Positions 1 through 7,820 of a stretch of DNA of 10,050 nucleotides are shown one piece after another. How positions within the stretch are numbered: position 1 is the first letter of the stretch; every line of letters starts with the position of its first letter. The stretch is from DATDCV01 sp036524155 (GTDB taxonomy: Bacteria; Verrucomicrobiota; Verrucomicrobiia; Limisphaerales; UBA8199). Location: NCBI GenBank assembly GCA_036524155.1, contig DATDCV010000001.1, positions 1 to 10,050 on the forward strand. Direction: 5' to 3'. The notes below the pieces were generated by a model. The model ran no database searches. It saw nothing but the letters and a program-made list of their open reading frames with translations, and was not told the origin of the DNA. The translations under genes were made by a program, and so were the position numbers.

Positions 1-157
1 ATTTCGAGGCGGCCCCCGGCGGCCAATCACCTTCTTCTTCCGGCGCCCATATGAACACCGGCACGACTGGCCCGCCTTGTTCAGCGGCAGCGCGTAGGCT
101 GGGATTGTCCGCCAGCCGTAGGTCCAACCTAAACCAGTGGATGGTCGGTGAGTTCAT
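1..157 (-). CDS. phr: DNA photolyase (cryptochrome/photolyase family), N-terminal 52 codons, truncated by window edge
   Basis: Translating the minus strand from the ATG at 157 gives a typical start of the class I photolyase antenna (Rossmann-like) domain: IHWFRLDLRLADNPSLRAA at residues 6-24, then a hydrophobic strand VVPVFIWAP at about residues 30-38. The family pattern is WFRxDLRxxDNxxL. The frame stays open to base 1, so the FAD-binding half lies outside the window. The enzyme family uses reduced FAD and near-UV/blue light to split pyrimidine dimers. The start is fixed by an ATGA overlap with the stop of the preceding gene (TGA 156-154), which makes it the next cistron of the carotenoid operon. 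There is no clear Shine-Dalgarno sequence, so translation is probably coupled. The family call is firm. Repair enzyme versus cryptochrome cannot be decided from 52 residues. Confidence 0.9.
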   Translation of the reverse strand, partial: MNSPTIHWFRLDLRLADNPSLRAAAEQGGPVVPVFIWAPEEEGDWPPGAASK

Positions 158-780
158 GATGCGGGGTTCGTTTGGACCGGCACTTGTTTGGAGCCGGCTT
201 CCAAAGTCCTCTGGGCGGGCTCAGGCACTTGGCGCGGTAACAGGGCGCGGTCCGCTCGTTTCCTATCGGCGGGGGCGAGGGCGGCATCCAAAGAGGCTCG
301 TGCCGCGGCGACGGCCGCATCGGTCGCGCCGCCGCAGAGGCGCGCGAGGATGGCTCCATCGCGGCCAATGACGAGAACGTTGGCTACCTCGCGTTGGTAA
401 CCGAATTGCGCGCAGGCAGTCCCGGACCAATCCATCATCACGGGGTACTTCCTTGTCTCTTGGAATTTTCTGCGCACCTTTGCTTGGAATAGCCCTGGAA
501 CACCCGCCACGTTTGCCAAGCCGCGAAAATCAACGCGCCCAGAATACACGGGCTTGAGTGCCGCAATCCAGCCATCCACTTCCTCGGAACCCTTGCGATC
601 GGCGATGGTTAGAACAACGAGGTTGGTTGTGGGGAATGAAAGTCTCTGGGGCGTGTCAAATTGGTCGCGCAGCTCGATGCATGACGGGGCGTTGGTTGAG
701 ACGCGGGTGGGCACCTGATCCCCCTTGCTTTCGCCGAGGAACAACAGGTGGATAAGGACGACAATTAGCCAGGATCTCAT
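154..780 (-). CDS. Exported thioredoxin-fold protein lacking the CxxC motif
   Basis: The product has 208 residues. Residues 1-20 form a short hydrophobic signal-like segment (MRSWLIVVLIHLLFLG), so export is likely. Residues 37-60 have the layout of an AhpC/TlpA-type redoxin start (LRDQFDTPQRLSFPTTNLVVL). The segment ANVLVIGRDGAILARLCG (about 133-150) matches the late strand pair of that fold, where such proteins usually read 'v-D-x-x-G-x-i'. The active-site CxxC is absent: its expected place after the first strand reads TIADRKGSEE. The cysteines at 34, 123 and 149 are isolated. It is therefore probably not a classical disulfide reductase. It overlaps the glycosyltransferase stop and the photolyase start by ATGA junctions, and AAGG lies 4 nt upstream of its ATG. 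The role is unknown; position suggests a link to the photo-oxidative stress response. Confidence 0.72.
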   Translation of the reverse strand: MRSWLIVVLIHLLFLGESKGDQVPTRVSTNAPSCIELRDQFDTPQRLSFPTTNLVVLTIADRKGSEEVDGWIAALKPVYSGRVDFRGLANVAGVPGLFQAKVRRKFQETRKYPVMMDWSGTACAQFGYQREVANVLVIGRDGAILARLCGGATDAAVAAARASLDAALAPADRKRADRALLPRQVPEPAQRTLEAGSKQVPVQTNPAS

Positions 781-1982
781 AAAGCCTTAGCCTGTGTGAG
801 CTGTGGGGTCGTTGCGTAACTGCGCCCCTTCCATGAGGCCGGCTTTCCCAAGAGGCGTCGAATCAGAGCATGCCATTGAATCGCCATCAGCCCAAGAACG
901 CCCGCCGGATGCAGCCAGGCGCCACCCAAGGGTTGGCGAAACATTCGCGCTGCCACCAGGCGTGGCCCATAGGCGAGCAGCCCGGCCAGTGCCGCGCCGA
1001 ACAGGGCGCTTGTCGAAAGCGCGGGCGCGAATCCCAACAGCAGGAACGGCAACACCTGGCCTCCCAGCAGCAACGCCGTCATTGGTCCGATGGTTCCGGG
1101 GGCCGCCAAACCCTCCGTGGCGTTCTTCCCCAGGCCGCGCCAGGTGTCGCCGTTCGTGTGATACATGCGGCAGGTGGCCAGGTCGGTCGCGTCGAACAGG
1201 TCCGTGCGAAAACCGGCGCGCCGGAAGACCCGCGGGAGTTTGATGCCGTCATGCATGGAATCCTTAAGCCTGGCGTGTCCGCCGCACGCCGCGTAGGCGT
1301 CGCGCCGGACGATGAAGAGCTGGCCGCAGCCGGCAGACATCGAGGCCCAACGGGTGCGGCGCATGCCGTGCATGGGGAGAAAACCCAGCAGGATGAAATG
1401 GATCAAGGGAATGAGCAGCTGCTCGGAGAAGGTGCCGAGTTCCTGCTGCGGAACCCCGCTGGCCAGCGCCGCGCCGCTGTCCTCCATGAACGCCCGCATC
1501 CGCGCCAGAGCGTCCGGGGCGAGCTGCACGTCCGCGTCCAGGAACAGCAGCAGCGGGTGGCGCGCTCGTCCCGCCAGCACGTGACAGGCGTGTTGCTTGC
1601 CGCACCAGCCGGCGGGCAGGGGTGGAGCAGACTCAAGCCGGACGCGTGTGTCCAGCGCGGCGATGCTCCGGACGATTTCCGCCGTCCGATCCGTGGAGTG
1701 ATCATCCAGGACAACCACCTCGTCGTGCGGATTGCAACTGTCCAGCGCGGCGGTCAGCGTGGAGCGAATGTTCTGTTCCTCGTTGCGCGCCGGGATCAAA
1801 ACGGAGACTCCACAGTCTTCACTGAAAATAGGCGTCGGCGCTGCGGTTGAGCCTGCGGACGGGGATTCCTCACGCCCGCCGGTTTGGGGCAGCGGCCGAT
1901 AGACCAGGAGGTTCAGGAAAAACAATGCGCAAGGGACGGCAGCGAGCACCAGGGCGATGATGACGAGAGTATCGAGGTTCAT
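777..1982 (-). CDS. crtQ: Family 2 glycosyltransferase, CrtQ-like carotenoid glycosyltransferase
   Basis: The product has 401 residues from the ATG at 1982. A transmembrane anchor spans residues 5-28. The GT-A fold follows: SVLIPARNEEQNI (60-72), the acidic DDHSTD (93-98), GWCGKQHAC (125-133), the metal-binding FLDAD (147-151), and a probable acceptor/catalytic HDGIKLPR (244-251). Two or three more hydrophobic segments occupy about 300-375. This anchored layout is that of CrtQ (4,4'-diaponeurosporenoate glycosyltransferase) and HpnB-like enzymes. In context it probably adds a sugar from a nucleotide-sugar donor to the carotenoid carboxylate. The start was chosen because its ATG overlaps the acyltransferase TGA (ATGA) and AAAGGAG lies 11 nt upstream. 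A longer in-frame start at 2042 would add 20 residues without membrane character. The family is clear; the sugar acceptor is inferred from neighbours. Confidence 0.85.
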   Translation of the reverse strand: MNLDTLVIIALVLAAVPCALFFLNLLVYRPLPQTGGREESPSAGSTAAPTPIFSEDCGVSVLIPARNEEQNIRSTLTAALDSCNPHDEVVVLDDHSTDRTAEIVRSIAALDTRVRLESAPPLPAGWCGKQHACHVLAGRARHPLLLFLDADVQLAPDALARMRAFMEDSGAALASGVPQQELGTFSEQLLIPLIHFILLGFLPMHGMRRTRWASMSAGCGQLFIVRRDAYAACGGHARLKDSMHDGIKLPRVFRRAGFRTDLFDATDLATCRMYHTNGDTWRGLGKNATEGLAAPGTIGPMTALLLGGQVLPFLLLGFAPALSTSALFGAALAGLLAYGPRLVAARMFRQPLGGAWLHPAGVLGLMAIQWHALIRRLLGKPASWKGRSYATTPQLTQAKAL

Positions 1983-2884
1983 TTGTTTCCATGCTCCTTT
2001 TGAAACGATTCCCCGCGCCACGCGGCTTTGAAGGCGCGCCATAAGTCGTAAATGCCGCCCTGTCCGGCCCCGCCCCGCAGCAAGGTTTCAAAATCCTCCG
2101 GGCAACGCCGCTGTGATTCAGCAGCTAGCGCGTCCTGTGTCCGGGCCAACTCCCGCTCAAAGAAACCGGTCCAGGCCTCCGGCTGTTGTCTCGGTTGGTG
2201 CCCGCCGCCTGCCACGACCGGTTCGCCGAAGCGAACCAGGATTTCCGGCAGGCGCTCTTCCCAGAATACATACTCGATGGCCAGCGGCACGAAAGCCGCC
2301 GGCGATGCGCGCACCGCCAGATGCCCGAGGCCAGCGGCGAAGCGAACCGGCCTTTCCCGCGCGTCCGCGAACCGGCCCTGCGGCGTCAAGGCCAGCAGGT
2401 GGCGCGGCGATTGAAGGATGACCTCGCTCACGCGGAGAAATTGCCTGGCGCCGCGGCGGGTGTGCTGTTCCACTCCGAAGAACCCCAGGCGGCCAAAGAA
2501 CTTGTAGCGTTCCAGCATCGCGGCATCGATGGGCGCAAACGCCTTGTGCGCGCCAAAAAACTCATCCTTCAGCACGAGGCAGACAAGCGCATCCCACCAC
2601 GAGGCGTGATTCGAGTAGATTACGAGCGGCAGCGTGGGCAGTTCCGGAAGCAAACCGCTCCGGGACACGCGCAGCGAATGAAAGTGCCGCCGGCAATAGC
2701 GTCGCGAATACCAGGTGAACCAACGAAGCCAAGGCGCCGAAACCGGCGGCAGCATTATGCGACGGGCTGGCCCGGGGCCAACGCCCGACTGCGGCACGGC
2801 GTCCGTGAACGCAAGCGGGTCCCGAAACTGGCGCCGGCCTGGACTCGGGGTCGTTTGAATGGCTTGGAGGGTTCCCAGGGGCAT
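1979..2884 (-). CDS. PlsC-like 1-acyltransferase, probable carotenoid-glycoside acyltransferase
   Basis: The product has 301 residues. Motif I of the glycerolipid acyltransferase family is intact as NHASWWD (92-98; catalytic His93 and Asp98, HX4D). The later substrate motif appears as TPQGRF (167-172) in place of the common EGTRS form. VPLAIEYVFW (199-208) matches the following strand. In the staphyloxanthin pathway the last step is acylation of the sugar by CrtO, an unrelated membrane acyltransferase. Here a PlsC-type protein sits beside the glycosyltransferase and probably does the equivalent job. Acylation of a membrane phospholipid is the alternative. The start is uncertain: ATG 2884 lies 8 nt after the preceding TGA, but the first 43 residues are low-complexity and unlike the family. 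ATG 2755 (MLPPVSAPWLRWF) would give 258 residues beginning right at the conserved part. Confidence 0.82.
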   Translation of the reverse strand: MPLGTLQAIQTTPSPGRRQFRDPLAFTDAVPQSGVGPGPARRIMLPPVSAPWLRWFTWYSRRYCRRHFHSLRVSRSGLLPELPTLPLVIYSNHASWWDALVCLVLKDEFFGAHKAFAPIDAAMLERYKFFGRLGFFGVEQHTRRGARQFLRVSEVILQSPRHLLALTPQGRFADARERPVRFAAGLGHLAVRASPAAFVPLAIEYVFWEERLPEILVRFGEPVVAGGGHQPRQQPEAWTGFFERELARTQDALAAESQRRCPEDFETLLRGGAGQGGIYDLWRAFKAAWRGESFQKEHGNK

Positions 2885-2892
2885 ACCTAGTT

Positions 2893-4473
2893 TCAGGCAG
2901 TAACCAGCTCCGTTTGCAGCCGCTCAGGCCGCGGGGTGCCGACCGACGCACGTTCCGCGATGCCATCGCGGTCCAACGTGTCGGCGGCGATCCAGCCGCT
3001 CATCAGCACCATGGGCATACCGGGCCCCGGATGCGCCCCGCCGCCCGCCAGATACAGCCCGCGCAGATCAGGCGAGCGATTGCCCGGTTTGAAGGCGCCG
3101 AGGAATCGTCCGTGGCTCGCCAATCCGTAGATCGCGCCGTTCAAAACGTGGTAACGCTCGTGGATGTCTTGCGGCGTTAGGTTGCGTTCGTACACGATGC
3201 GTTCCTCGATGTCGGGCATCTGGCCGGTGCGTTTGAGTTTGTCGATAATGACGCGGCGATATTCCGGCAGCATCTTTTGCCAGTCGTGATGCGGCCGCAG
3301 ATAGGGCGTGTGCACGAGTACATAGAGCGCCTCACCGCCCGGGGGCGCTGTGGCCGGCTCGGAACAGGTCGTCGCCGCGAGGTAACACGTCGGGTCGGGC
3401 GCGGGTTCGCCCCGGTTGTAGATCCAATCGAACTCCTCCTTCGGATCGCGACTGAACACAAAATCATGATGCGCCAGGTGCTCATACCGTTTCTTCAGCC
3501 CGAGGTAGAGCACGACGCCGGAACAGGCCGGTTCATAACGGCGGCGCTTTTCGAATCGCGCACCGACCACGCCGTTGATGAGTTCGCGGTGGGTGCGGAC
3601 CGCGTCGCAATTCGATACGATCGCCCGCAGGGGAATTTCCTCCCCGTGCTGGGTGCGGACGCCGGTCACTTCGCCGCCGCGTGTGACAATGTTGGTGATC
3701 TGCGTTCGAGCGCGGATTTCCACGCCGAGTTCGCGCGCCAGTTTCTCGAGCGCCACCGGCACGGCGCGCGTGCCGCCCATCGGATACCAGACACCCTCGT
3801 CGGTCTGCATGTGCGCGATGCCGCACAACACCGCTGGCGAGCCGTAGGGCGACGAGCCGACGTATTGCGTAAAGTGGTCCATCATCTGCGCCACGCGCGC
3901 GTCGGGCGTGAACGACCGCACCGTGCCGGCGACGCTGCGGCCCATGCGCATGGCCAGCACGTCGCCCAACACCTTCGGATCCATGCTGCTCCGGAAGTCA
4001 AACATATCGCGCAACCCGCCGATGGGTTTGTAAAAGAAGTAGCGCTCTGAAATGTCATCAAGCCGCGCACTCAGCTTGATGAAGTCGAGATAACGCTGGC
4101 CCGAGTTCGTGCCCGGCGCAAAGTCGCCCAGTTCGAGCGCCATCCGGCTTGGGTCCTGCAGAAGGTTGAGCACGGAACCGTCCTCAAAGAAGCATCGCCA
4201 TTGGGGATCCAGTCGGACCAGTTCGAGGTAATCCTCCATGCGCCGGCCCGCTTCGCTGAACACGCGGCGGAGCACCGACGGAATGGTGACGATGGTCGGC
4301 CCCATGTCGAAGCGGAAGCCCGCTCCATCGAGCCGCGCGGCCTTGCCGCCGAGCCAGTCGTTGCGTTCGAAGAGAACTACCTTGTAGCCGCGCGCACCCA
4401 GCGTGCAGGCGGCGGCGAGACCGCCCAGTCCGGCGCCGATGACGCCGATGCATTCATTGTGTGATGTTTTCAT
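2893..4473 (-). CDS. crtNb: CrtN/CrtP-like FAD-dependent carotenoid oxidoreductase (second copy)
   Basis: The product has 526 residues from the ATG at 4473. An N-terminal FAD-binding Rossmann motif GAGLGG (13-18) ends in acidic Glu36 (VVLFERN), followed by GGKAA (42-46). The phytoene-desaturase family C-terminal FAD segment YLAGGGAHPGPGMPMVL lies at about 474-490. It is a paralogue of the CrtN-type protein encoded upstream in the operon. In C30 clusters of Methylomonas and Staphylococcus such a second copy (CrtNb or CrtP) oxidises the terminal methyl group of diapo-carotenoids to the aldehyde. The interleaved aldehyde dehydrogenase supports that role here. The start was chosen from the ATGA overlap with the dehydrogenase stop (TGA 4472-4470) and an AGGA 4 nt upstream. 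Which of the two paralogues desaturates and which oxygenates is inference, not visible in the residues. Confidence 0.87.
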   Translation of the reverse strand: MKTSHNECIGVIGAGLGGLAAACTLGARGYKVVLFERNDWLGGKAARLDGAGFRFDMGPTIVTIPSVLRRVFSEAGRRMEDYLELVRLDPQWRCFFEDGSVLNLLQDPSRMALELGDFAPGTNSGQRYLDFIKLSARLDDISERYFFYKPIGGLRDMFDFRSSMDPKVLGDVLAMRMGRSVAGTVRSFTPDARVAQMMDHFTQYVGSSPYGSPAVLCGIAHMQTDEGVWYPMGGTRAVPVALEKLARELGVEIRARTQITNIVTRGGEVTGVRTQHGEEIPLRAIVSNCDAVRTHRELINGVVGARFEKRRRYEPACSGVVLYLGLKKRYEHLAHHDFVFSRDPKEEFDWIYNRGEPAPDPTCYLAATTCSEPATAPPGGEALYVLVHTPYLRPHHDWQKMLPEYRRVIIDKLKRTGQMPDIEERIVYERNLTPQDIHERYHVLNGAIYGLASHGRFLGAFKPGNRSPDLRGLYLAGGGAHPGPGMPMVLMSGWIAADTLDRDGIAERASVGTPRPERLQTELVTA

Positions 4474-6032
4474 GATTTCCTGAATTGTGATGATTTGGCT
4501 CTGGCGAAGAGCGTCCGGAGCAGTGAAAGAAGCGAACGGCACCGACTTTTGAAACCGTGCCCTTGAGTCAAATTCAAATACCCCTCGAACAGAGCTTCGT
4601 CTCCCGCGCCAGGTGCGTCGAACGCAGGCCGGAAACGGCTGCGGCTTATCGTTAGGACTTTCGGCCGGGTCAGTTCCAGCAATCCCTCCGCGCCGCGCGT
4701 CACTCCGAAACCGCTGTGCTTGTGTCCGCCGAACGGAAGGCGCGGGTCGGCCGTGGGCAGGATGAGATCGTTGATGGTGACCACGCCGGCGTTGATGCTA
4801 CTCGCCAATGCACGTCCCACGATCTCGTCCCGGGTGAAAACGGTTGCGGCGAGCGCAAACGGGCAGTCATTCGCACGCAAAAGCGCCTCGTGGTCATCGG
4901 CCACCGTCACTATGGCCAGCACCGGCGCAAAGACGTCCTCGCGGAGCAAACGTGCCCGCGGTGAAACCCCCGCCAGCACGACGGGCAGGTCGATGCTGCC
5001 ATCGCCACGGATGTCGCCAGCAATGAAATGCGCCCCGGCCGCCAGCGCCTCCTCCAGCAGCGGGTGAAGTCTCTCGGCGGCCGAGAGTGTGCCAAGAGCC
5101 TGAACCGGCGCGGTCGGGGTTCGGACCTGCCAGCCTCGGTTGGCATCTCCGTTGAGCCGGTGCGACAGCCGCCCTTCGAGTTCGGTGGCCACGCTGCGCG
5201 CAACAAACACGCGCTTGGGCGATATGCAGGTGGCGCCGTCGTTGAGGCGCAGGCCGAAGGCCAGCGCCCGGGTCACCAGGTTGAGGTCGGCGTCGGCCCG
5301 CACAATCACGGCGTCGCAGCCGCTCAGTTCCATGGTGGCGGGAATCAATTGCGGCGCTAGTTGAGCGAGTATCCTTTGACCGGTGGCCGCCGAACCCGTG
5401 AACAGCACCTTGTCCGGACCGGCCAGGATGGCCGCACGGGCGGCCTCGGGCGCTTCCGGCAGCAGGTACACTAGTTCCGCGGGGAAGCCGGCGCGCACGA
5501 TCAAATTCAGCAAGGCGCGGGCAGGGGCGCTGCCGCCGACCCCCGGCTTCAACACCACGGCGTTGCCTGCCGCCAGAGCCTGAAGGACCTGGACACCGGG
5601 AAGGAACAACGGGTAATTGCCCGGCCCAATGATGAGAACGACGCCGAACGGTTCGCGCAGGATCTCGCTACGGACGCCCGCCAGCCAGAGCGGACGTTGC
5701 TTTCGGCCCAGCCGGCGCAGCCCCAGGATTTTTTCCGCATTGCGTTCCAGAAAACGACATGCCTCGGCCAGGGGCAAAACCTCGGCCGTGAGCGATTCCA
5801 CGACAGGTCGGGAGCGCTCAATCGCCGAGGCAGCCGCCAACTCGCGCGCATTTTCCACGATGAGCCTCCGCAATTCCCGCAGGAAGCCCAGCCGCTGTTT
5901 TACCGGCCGCTGCGCCCACCGGGTCTGCGCCGAACGTGCGGCCGACATCGCCCGCGCCGCGCAGGCCGTCGCGTACGCGTCGTCTTCGCAAAAGACCACT
6001 GGAATGCTCAGGGATTTTCGGTACGAGTTCAT
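4470..6032 (-). CDS. aldH: Aldehyde dehydrogenase, probable diapocarotenal dehydrogenase
   Basis: The product has 520 residues with every catalytic element of the NAD(P)-dependent ALDH superfamily: IIGPGNYP with Asn139, LKPG with Lys162, FTGSAATG (211-218) of the cofactor fold, MELSG with general base Glu235, GATC with nucleophile Cys269, and EDVFAP (365-370). PFGGHKHSGFG (433-443) is the usual C-terminal segment. About 50 extra residues follow, with a basic, serine-rich tail. Located between two CrtN-type oxidoreductases, it most likely converts the C30 carotenoid aldehyde to the carboxylic acid, as AldH does in the staphyloxanthin pathway and Ald does in Methylomonas. The ATG shares one base with the crtN TAA (TAATG) and no Shine-Dalgarno is evident, so coupled translation is likely. 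Family very sure, substrate by context. Confidence 0.92.
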   Translation of the reverse strand: MNSYRKSLSIPVVFCEDDAYATACAARAMSAARSAQTRWAQRPVKQRLGFLRELRRLIVENARELAAASAIERSRPVVESLTAEVLPLAEACRFLERNAEKILGLRRLGRKQRPLWLAGVRSEILREPFGVVLIIGPGNYPLFLPGVQVLQALAAGNAVVLKPGVGGSAPARALLNLIVRAGFPAELVYLLPEAPEAARAAILAGPDKVLFTGSAATGQRILAQLAPQLIPATMELSGCDAVIVRADADLNLVTRALAFGLRLNDGATCISPKRVFVARSVATELEGRLSHRLNGDANRGWQVRTPTAPVQALGTLSAAERLHPLLEEALAAGAHFIAGDIRGDGSIDLPVVLAGVSPRARLLREDVFAPVLAIVTVADDHEALLRANDCPFALAATVFTRDEIVGRALASSINAGVVTINDLILPTADPRLPFGGHKHSGFGVTRGAEGLLELTRPKVLTISRSRFRPAFDAPGAGDEALFEGYLNLTQGHGFKSRCRSLLSLLRTLFARAKSSQFRKS

Positions 6033-7666
6033 TATTCGACATCAGTTGGGCGTGCAGCACCAGCACGGACGCGCGCGGGCCGGAGGCCGAGCAAACGGGC
6101 GAAGCTTTGCACCGCGTCGGACGAGACCGGTGTTTCACAAACTGCCGGTTGGGTCTCGTTCGCAGCCGGTCCGGCGCTTGCGGCTGCCGGCAGGCCCAGG
6201 TCATTCAGCAGCAGTCTGGTGCTGATGCGGGCACTTTCGAAAATCACGGGCAATCCACTGCCAGGATGCGTGCCACCGCCGACGAGATAGACTCCGTCGA
6301 GGTCCTCGAAACGATTGTGCGGACGAAGGTGAAGCATCTGATCGAGCGTGTGCGCGAGGTTGAAGGTCGCGCCGCGATAGATTTGGTAGCGCGTGTCCCA
6401 GTCCGCAGGGGTGATGACACGCTCGTAGCGGATTCGCCTTGGTTCGATGTCGTAACCGGCCTTCTTGATTTGATTCAGGAGCAGGTTGCGATAGCGCGAG
6501 CGCTCCCGGGACCAATCCACGTTGGGGTGTTGATGGGTCACCGGCGCCAGCACGTACAGAGTCGAGTGACCGCTCGGTGCGAGCGTCGGGTCTGTGACGC
6601 AGGCGTTCTGAACGTAGAAGCTCGGGTCGTCGCTAAGGACATGCTTGTTCTCGATCTCGTCAAGGTTCTGAGCGTAGTTCTCCGCAATGTGTATGGTGTG
6701 ATGCGGCAGGTCGAATCTCCCCTCGACGCCGAGATACATCATGAATGTGGAGCAGGAGTATTTCTTCCTGCCAAGCTTGGCGTCGGTCCAGCGGCGGCGG
6801 AGACGATCCGGCACCAATTTCTCCATCGCGCGCGCGAAATCGGCGTTGAGCACCAAGGCATTGGCACGGTGAATTCCGCTCGCGGTCCGAACGCCCTGCG
6901 CACGGCGACCGGCAAAAAGAATTTCCTCCACCGGCTCGTTGAGGCAGATTTCGACGCCCATGCGCTCTGCGACGCGCGCCATGGCCGCGGTGACCGCCGA
7001 ACACCCGCCGATGGGATGGAAAACACCGTATTCATATTCGAGAAAACTTAAAATGCTGAATAGGCTCGGGCACCGAAACGGAGACATGCCGAGGTATTTC
7101 GACTGAAAACAGAAGGCTAGCCGGGTACGGTCGTCTTTGAAGAATCGTTTGAGGTAACTGTCCAAGGATTGATGCGGCCGAAGGATCGGGAGCATCTTGA
7201 GCAGCCGCATCTGCAGCAGGTCCTGCCAGCCGAGGAAAGGATTCTCCAGACACGGCTCCATCAGCTTGAGCTTGGTGCGGTTCTCGCTGAGGAAGCGCCT
7301 GAACCCCGGAGCATCGGCGGGCGAGAGCGCGGCTATCTGTTTCTCCATTGCCGCGACATCTGGGGAGCAGTCCAATTTCCCGCCTGCGCCGAATTGAATG
7401 CGGTATTGCGGGTCGAGGCGGATCATTTCGACTTCATCGCGCAAGCTCGTTCCCGCTGCCGCGAAGATTTCCTCCAGCACCCGCGGATACAAGAAAAAGG
7501 TCGGGCCGAGATCGAACTTGAACCCGTCCGCCTCAATGCTCGAAGTGCGACCGCCAACAATTGGGAGCCGTTCGAGAATCTTCACCCGCATTCCCGCCGC
7601 TGCCAGAAGAATGGCTGAAGCCAAACCGCCAGGACCTGCACCGATGATGAGCACTTGTTTATTCAT
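6032..7666 (-). CDS. crtN: CrtN-type diapophytoene/squalene desaturase
   Basis: The product has 544 residues from ATG 7666. The N-terminal FAD motif is GAGPGG (9-14) with Glu32 (VKILER) and GGRTSS (38-43). FDLGPTFFLYP (51-61) and the C-terminal FAD segment VGGGTHPGSGLPV (462-474) are hallmarks of the CrtI/CrtN phytoene desaturase family. It is the first gene of the operon. The enzyme probably introduces double bonds into a C30 backbone (diapophytoene or squalene) at the membrane. An Ala/Pro-rich C-terminal extension of about 55 residues (490-544) is not part of the core fold. The start is ambiguous: MNKQVLIIGAG is the normal family N-terminus but lacks a Shine-Dalgarno. An in-frame GTG at 7741 has GGAGAGG nine nt upstream and would add 25 residues. 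CrtI acting on C40 phytoene is less likely, given the AldH-CrtQ-like neighbours. Confidence 0.88.
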   Translation of the reverse strand: MNKQVLIIGAGPGGLASAILLAAAGMRVKILERLPIVGGRTSSIEADGFKFDLGPTFFLYPRVLEEIFAAAGTSLRDEVEMIRLDPQYRIQFGAGGKLDCSPDVAAMEKQIAALSPADAPGFRRFLSENRTKLKLMEPCLENPFLGWQDLLQMRLLKMLPILRPHQSLDSYLKRFFKDDRTRLAFCFQSKYLGMSPFRCPSLFSILSFLEYEYGVFHPIGGCSAVTAAMARVAERMGVEICLNEPVEEILFAGRRAQGVRTASGIHRANALVLNADFARAMEKLVPDRLRRRWTDAKLGRKKYSCSTFMMYLGVEGRFDLPHHTIHIAENYAQNLDEIENKHVLSDDPSFYVQNACVTDPTLAPSGHSTLYVLAPVTHQHPNVDWSRERSRYRNLLLNQIKKAGYDIEPRRIRYERVITPADWDTRYQIYRGATFNLAHTLDQMLHLRPHNRFEDLDGVYLVGGGTHPGSGLPVIFESARISTRLLLNDLGLPAAASAGPAANETQPAVCETPVSSDAVQSFARLLGLRPARVRAGAARPTDVE

Positions 7667-7820
7667 ACTTGCGTTCGCTTTTCGTTTACCAACTCCACCA
7701 GCACAAAAACCAACCGCCACCGAAGGCCAAATCGGATCCACTGCGCCCGGCCTCTCCGGGCATTGCTCTTTGAAATTCTCGCTTCTCGCTCACTGCAAAT
7801 GGCGCACCGGCAATTAACAT
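7667..7820 (-). other. Probable 5' untranslated leader of the carotenoid operon
   Basis: About 155 nt lie between the predicted transcription start near 7821 and the crtN ATG. The leader contains a GC-only 6-bp hairpin: GCCCGG at 7761-7756 pairs with CCGGGC at 7750-7745, around the loop AGAGG. No U-run follows, so it is not a standard terminator. Its loop and 5' arm include the GGAGAGG that would serve a GTG start at 7741, so it could mask that ribosome site. No riboswitch family is recognised. A 78-codon frame crosses this stretch and ends on the crtN start, but its first codon lies upstream of the predicted promoter. Confidence 0.4.

Noticed and set aside
870..1850. Plus-strand open frame of 326 codons
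   Set aside because: It lies antisense to the glycosyltransferase, is Gln/Arg/Gly-rich without domains, and has no ribosome site; it is a by-product of GC-rich coding on the other strand.
3277..4050. Plus-strand open frame of 257 codons
   Set aside because: It is His/Arg-rich sequence antisense to crtNb with no motif or start signal.
5936..7051. Plus-strand open frame of 371 codons
   Set aside because: It is antisense to crtN and the start of aldH, both of which have complete family motifs; its translation shows no recognisable fold.
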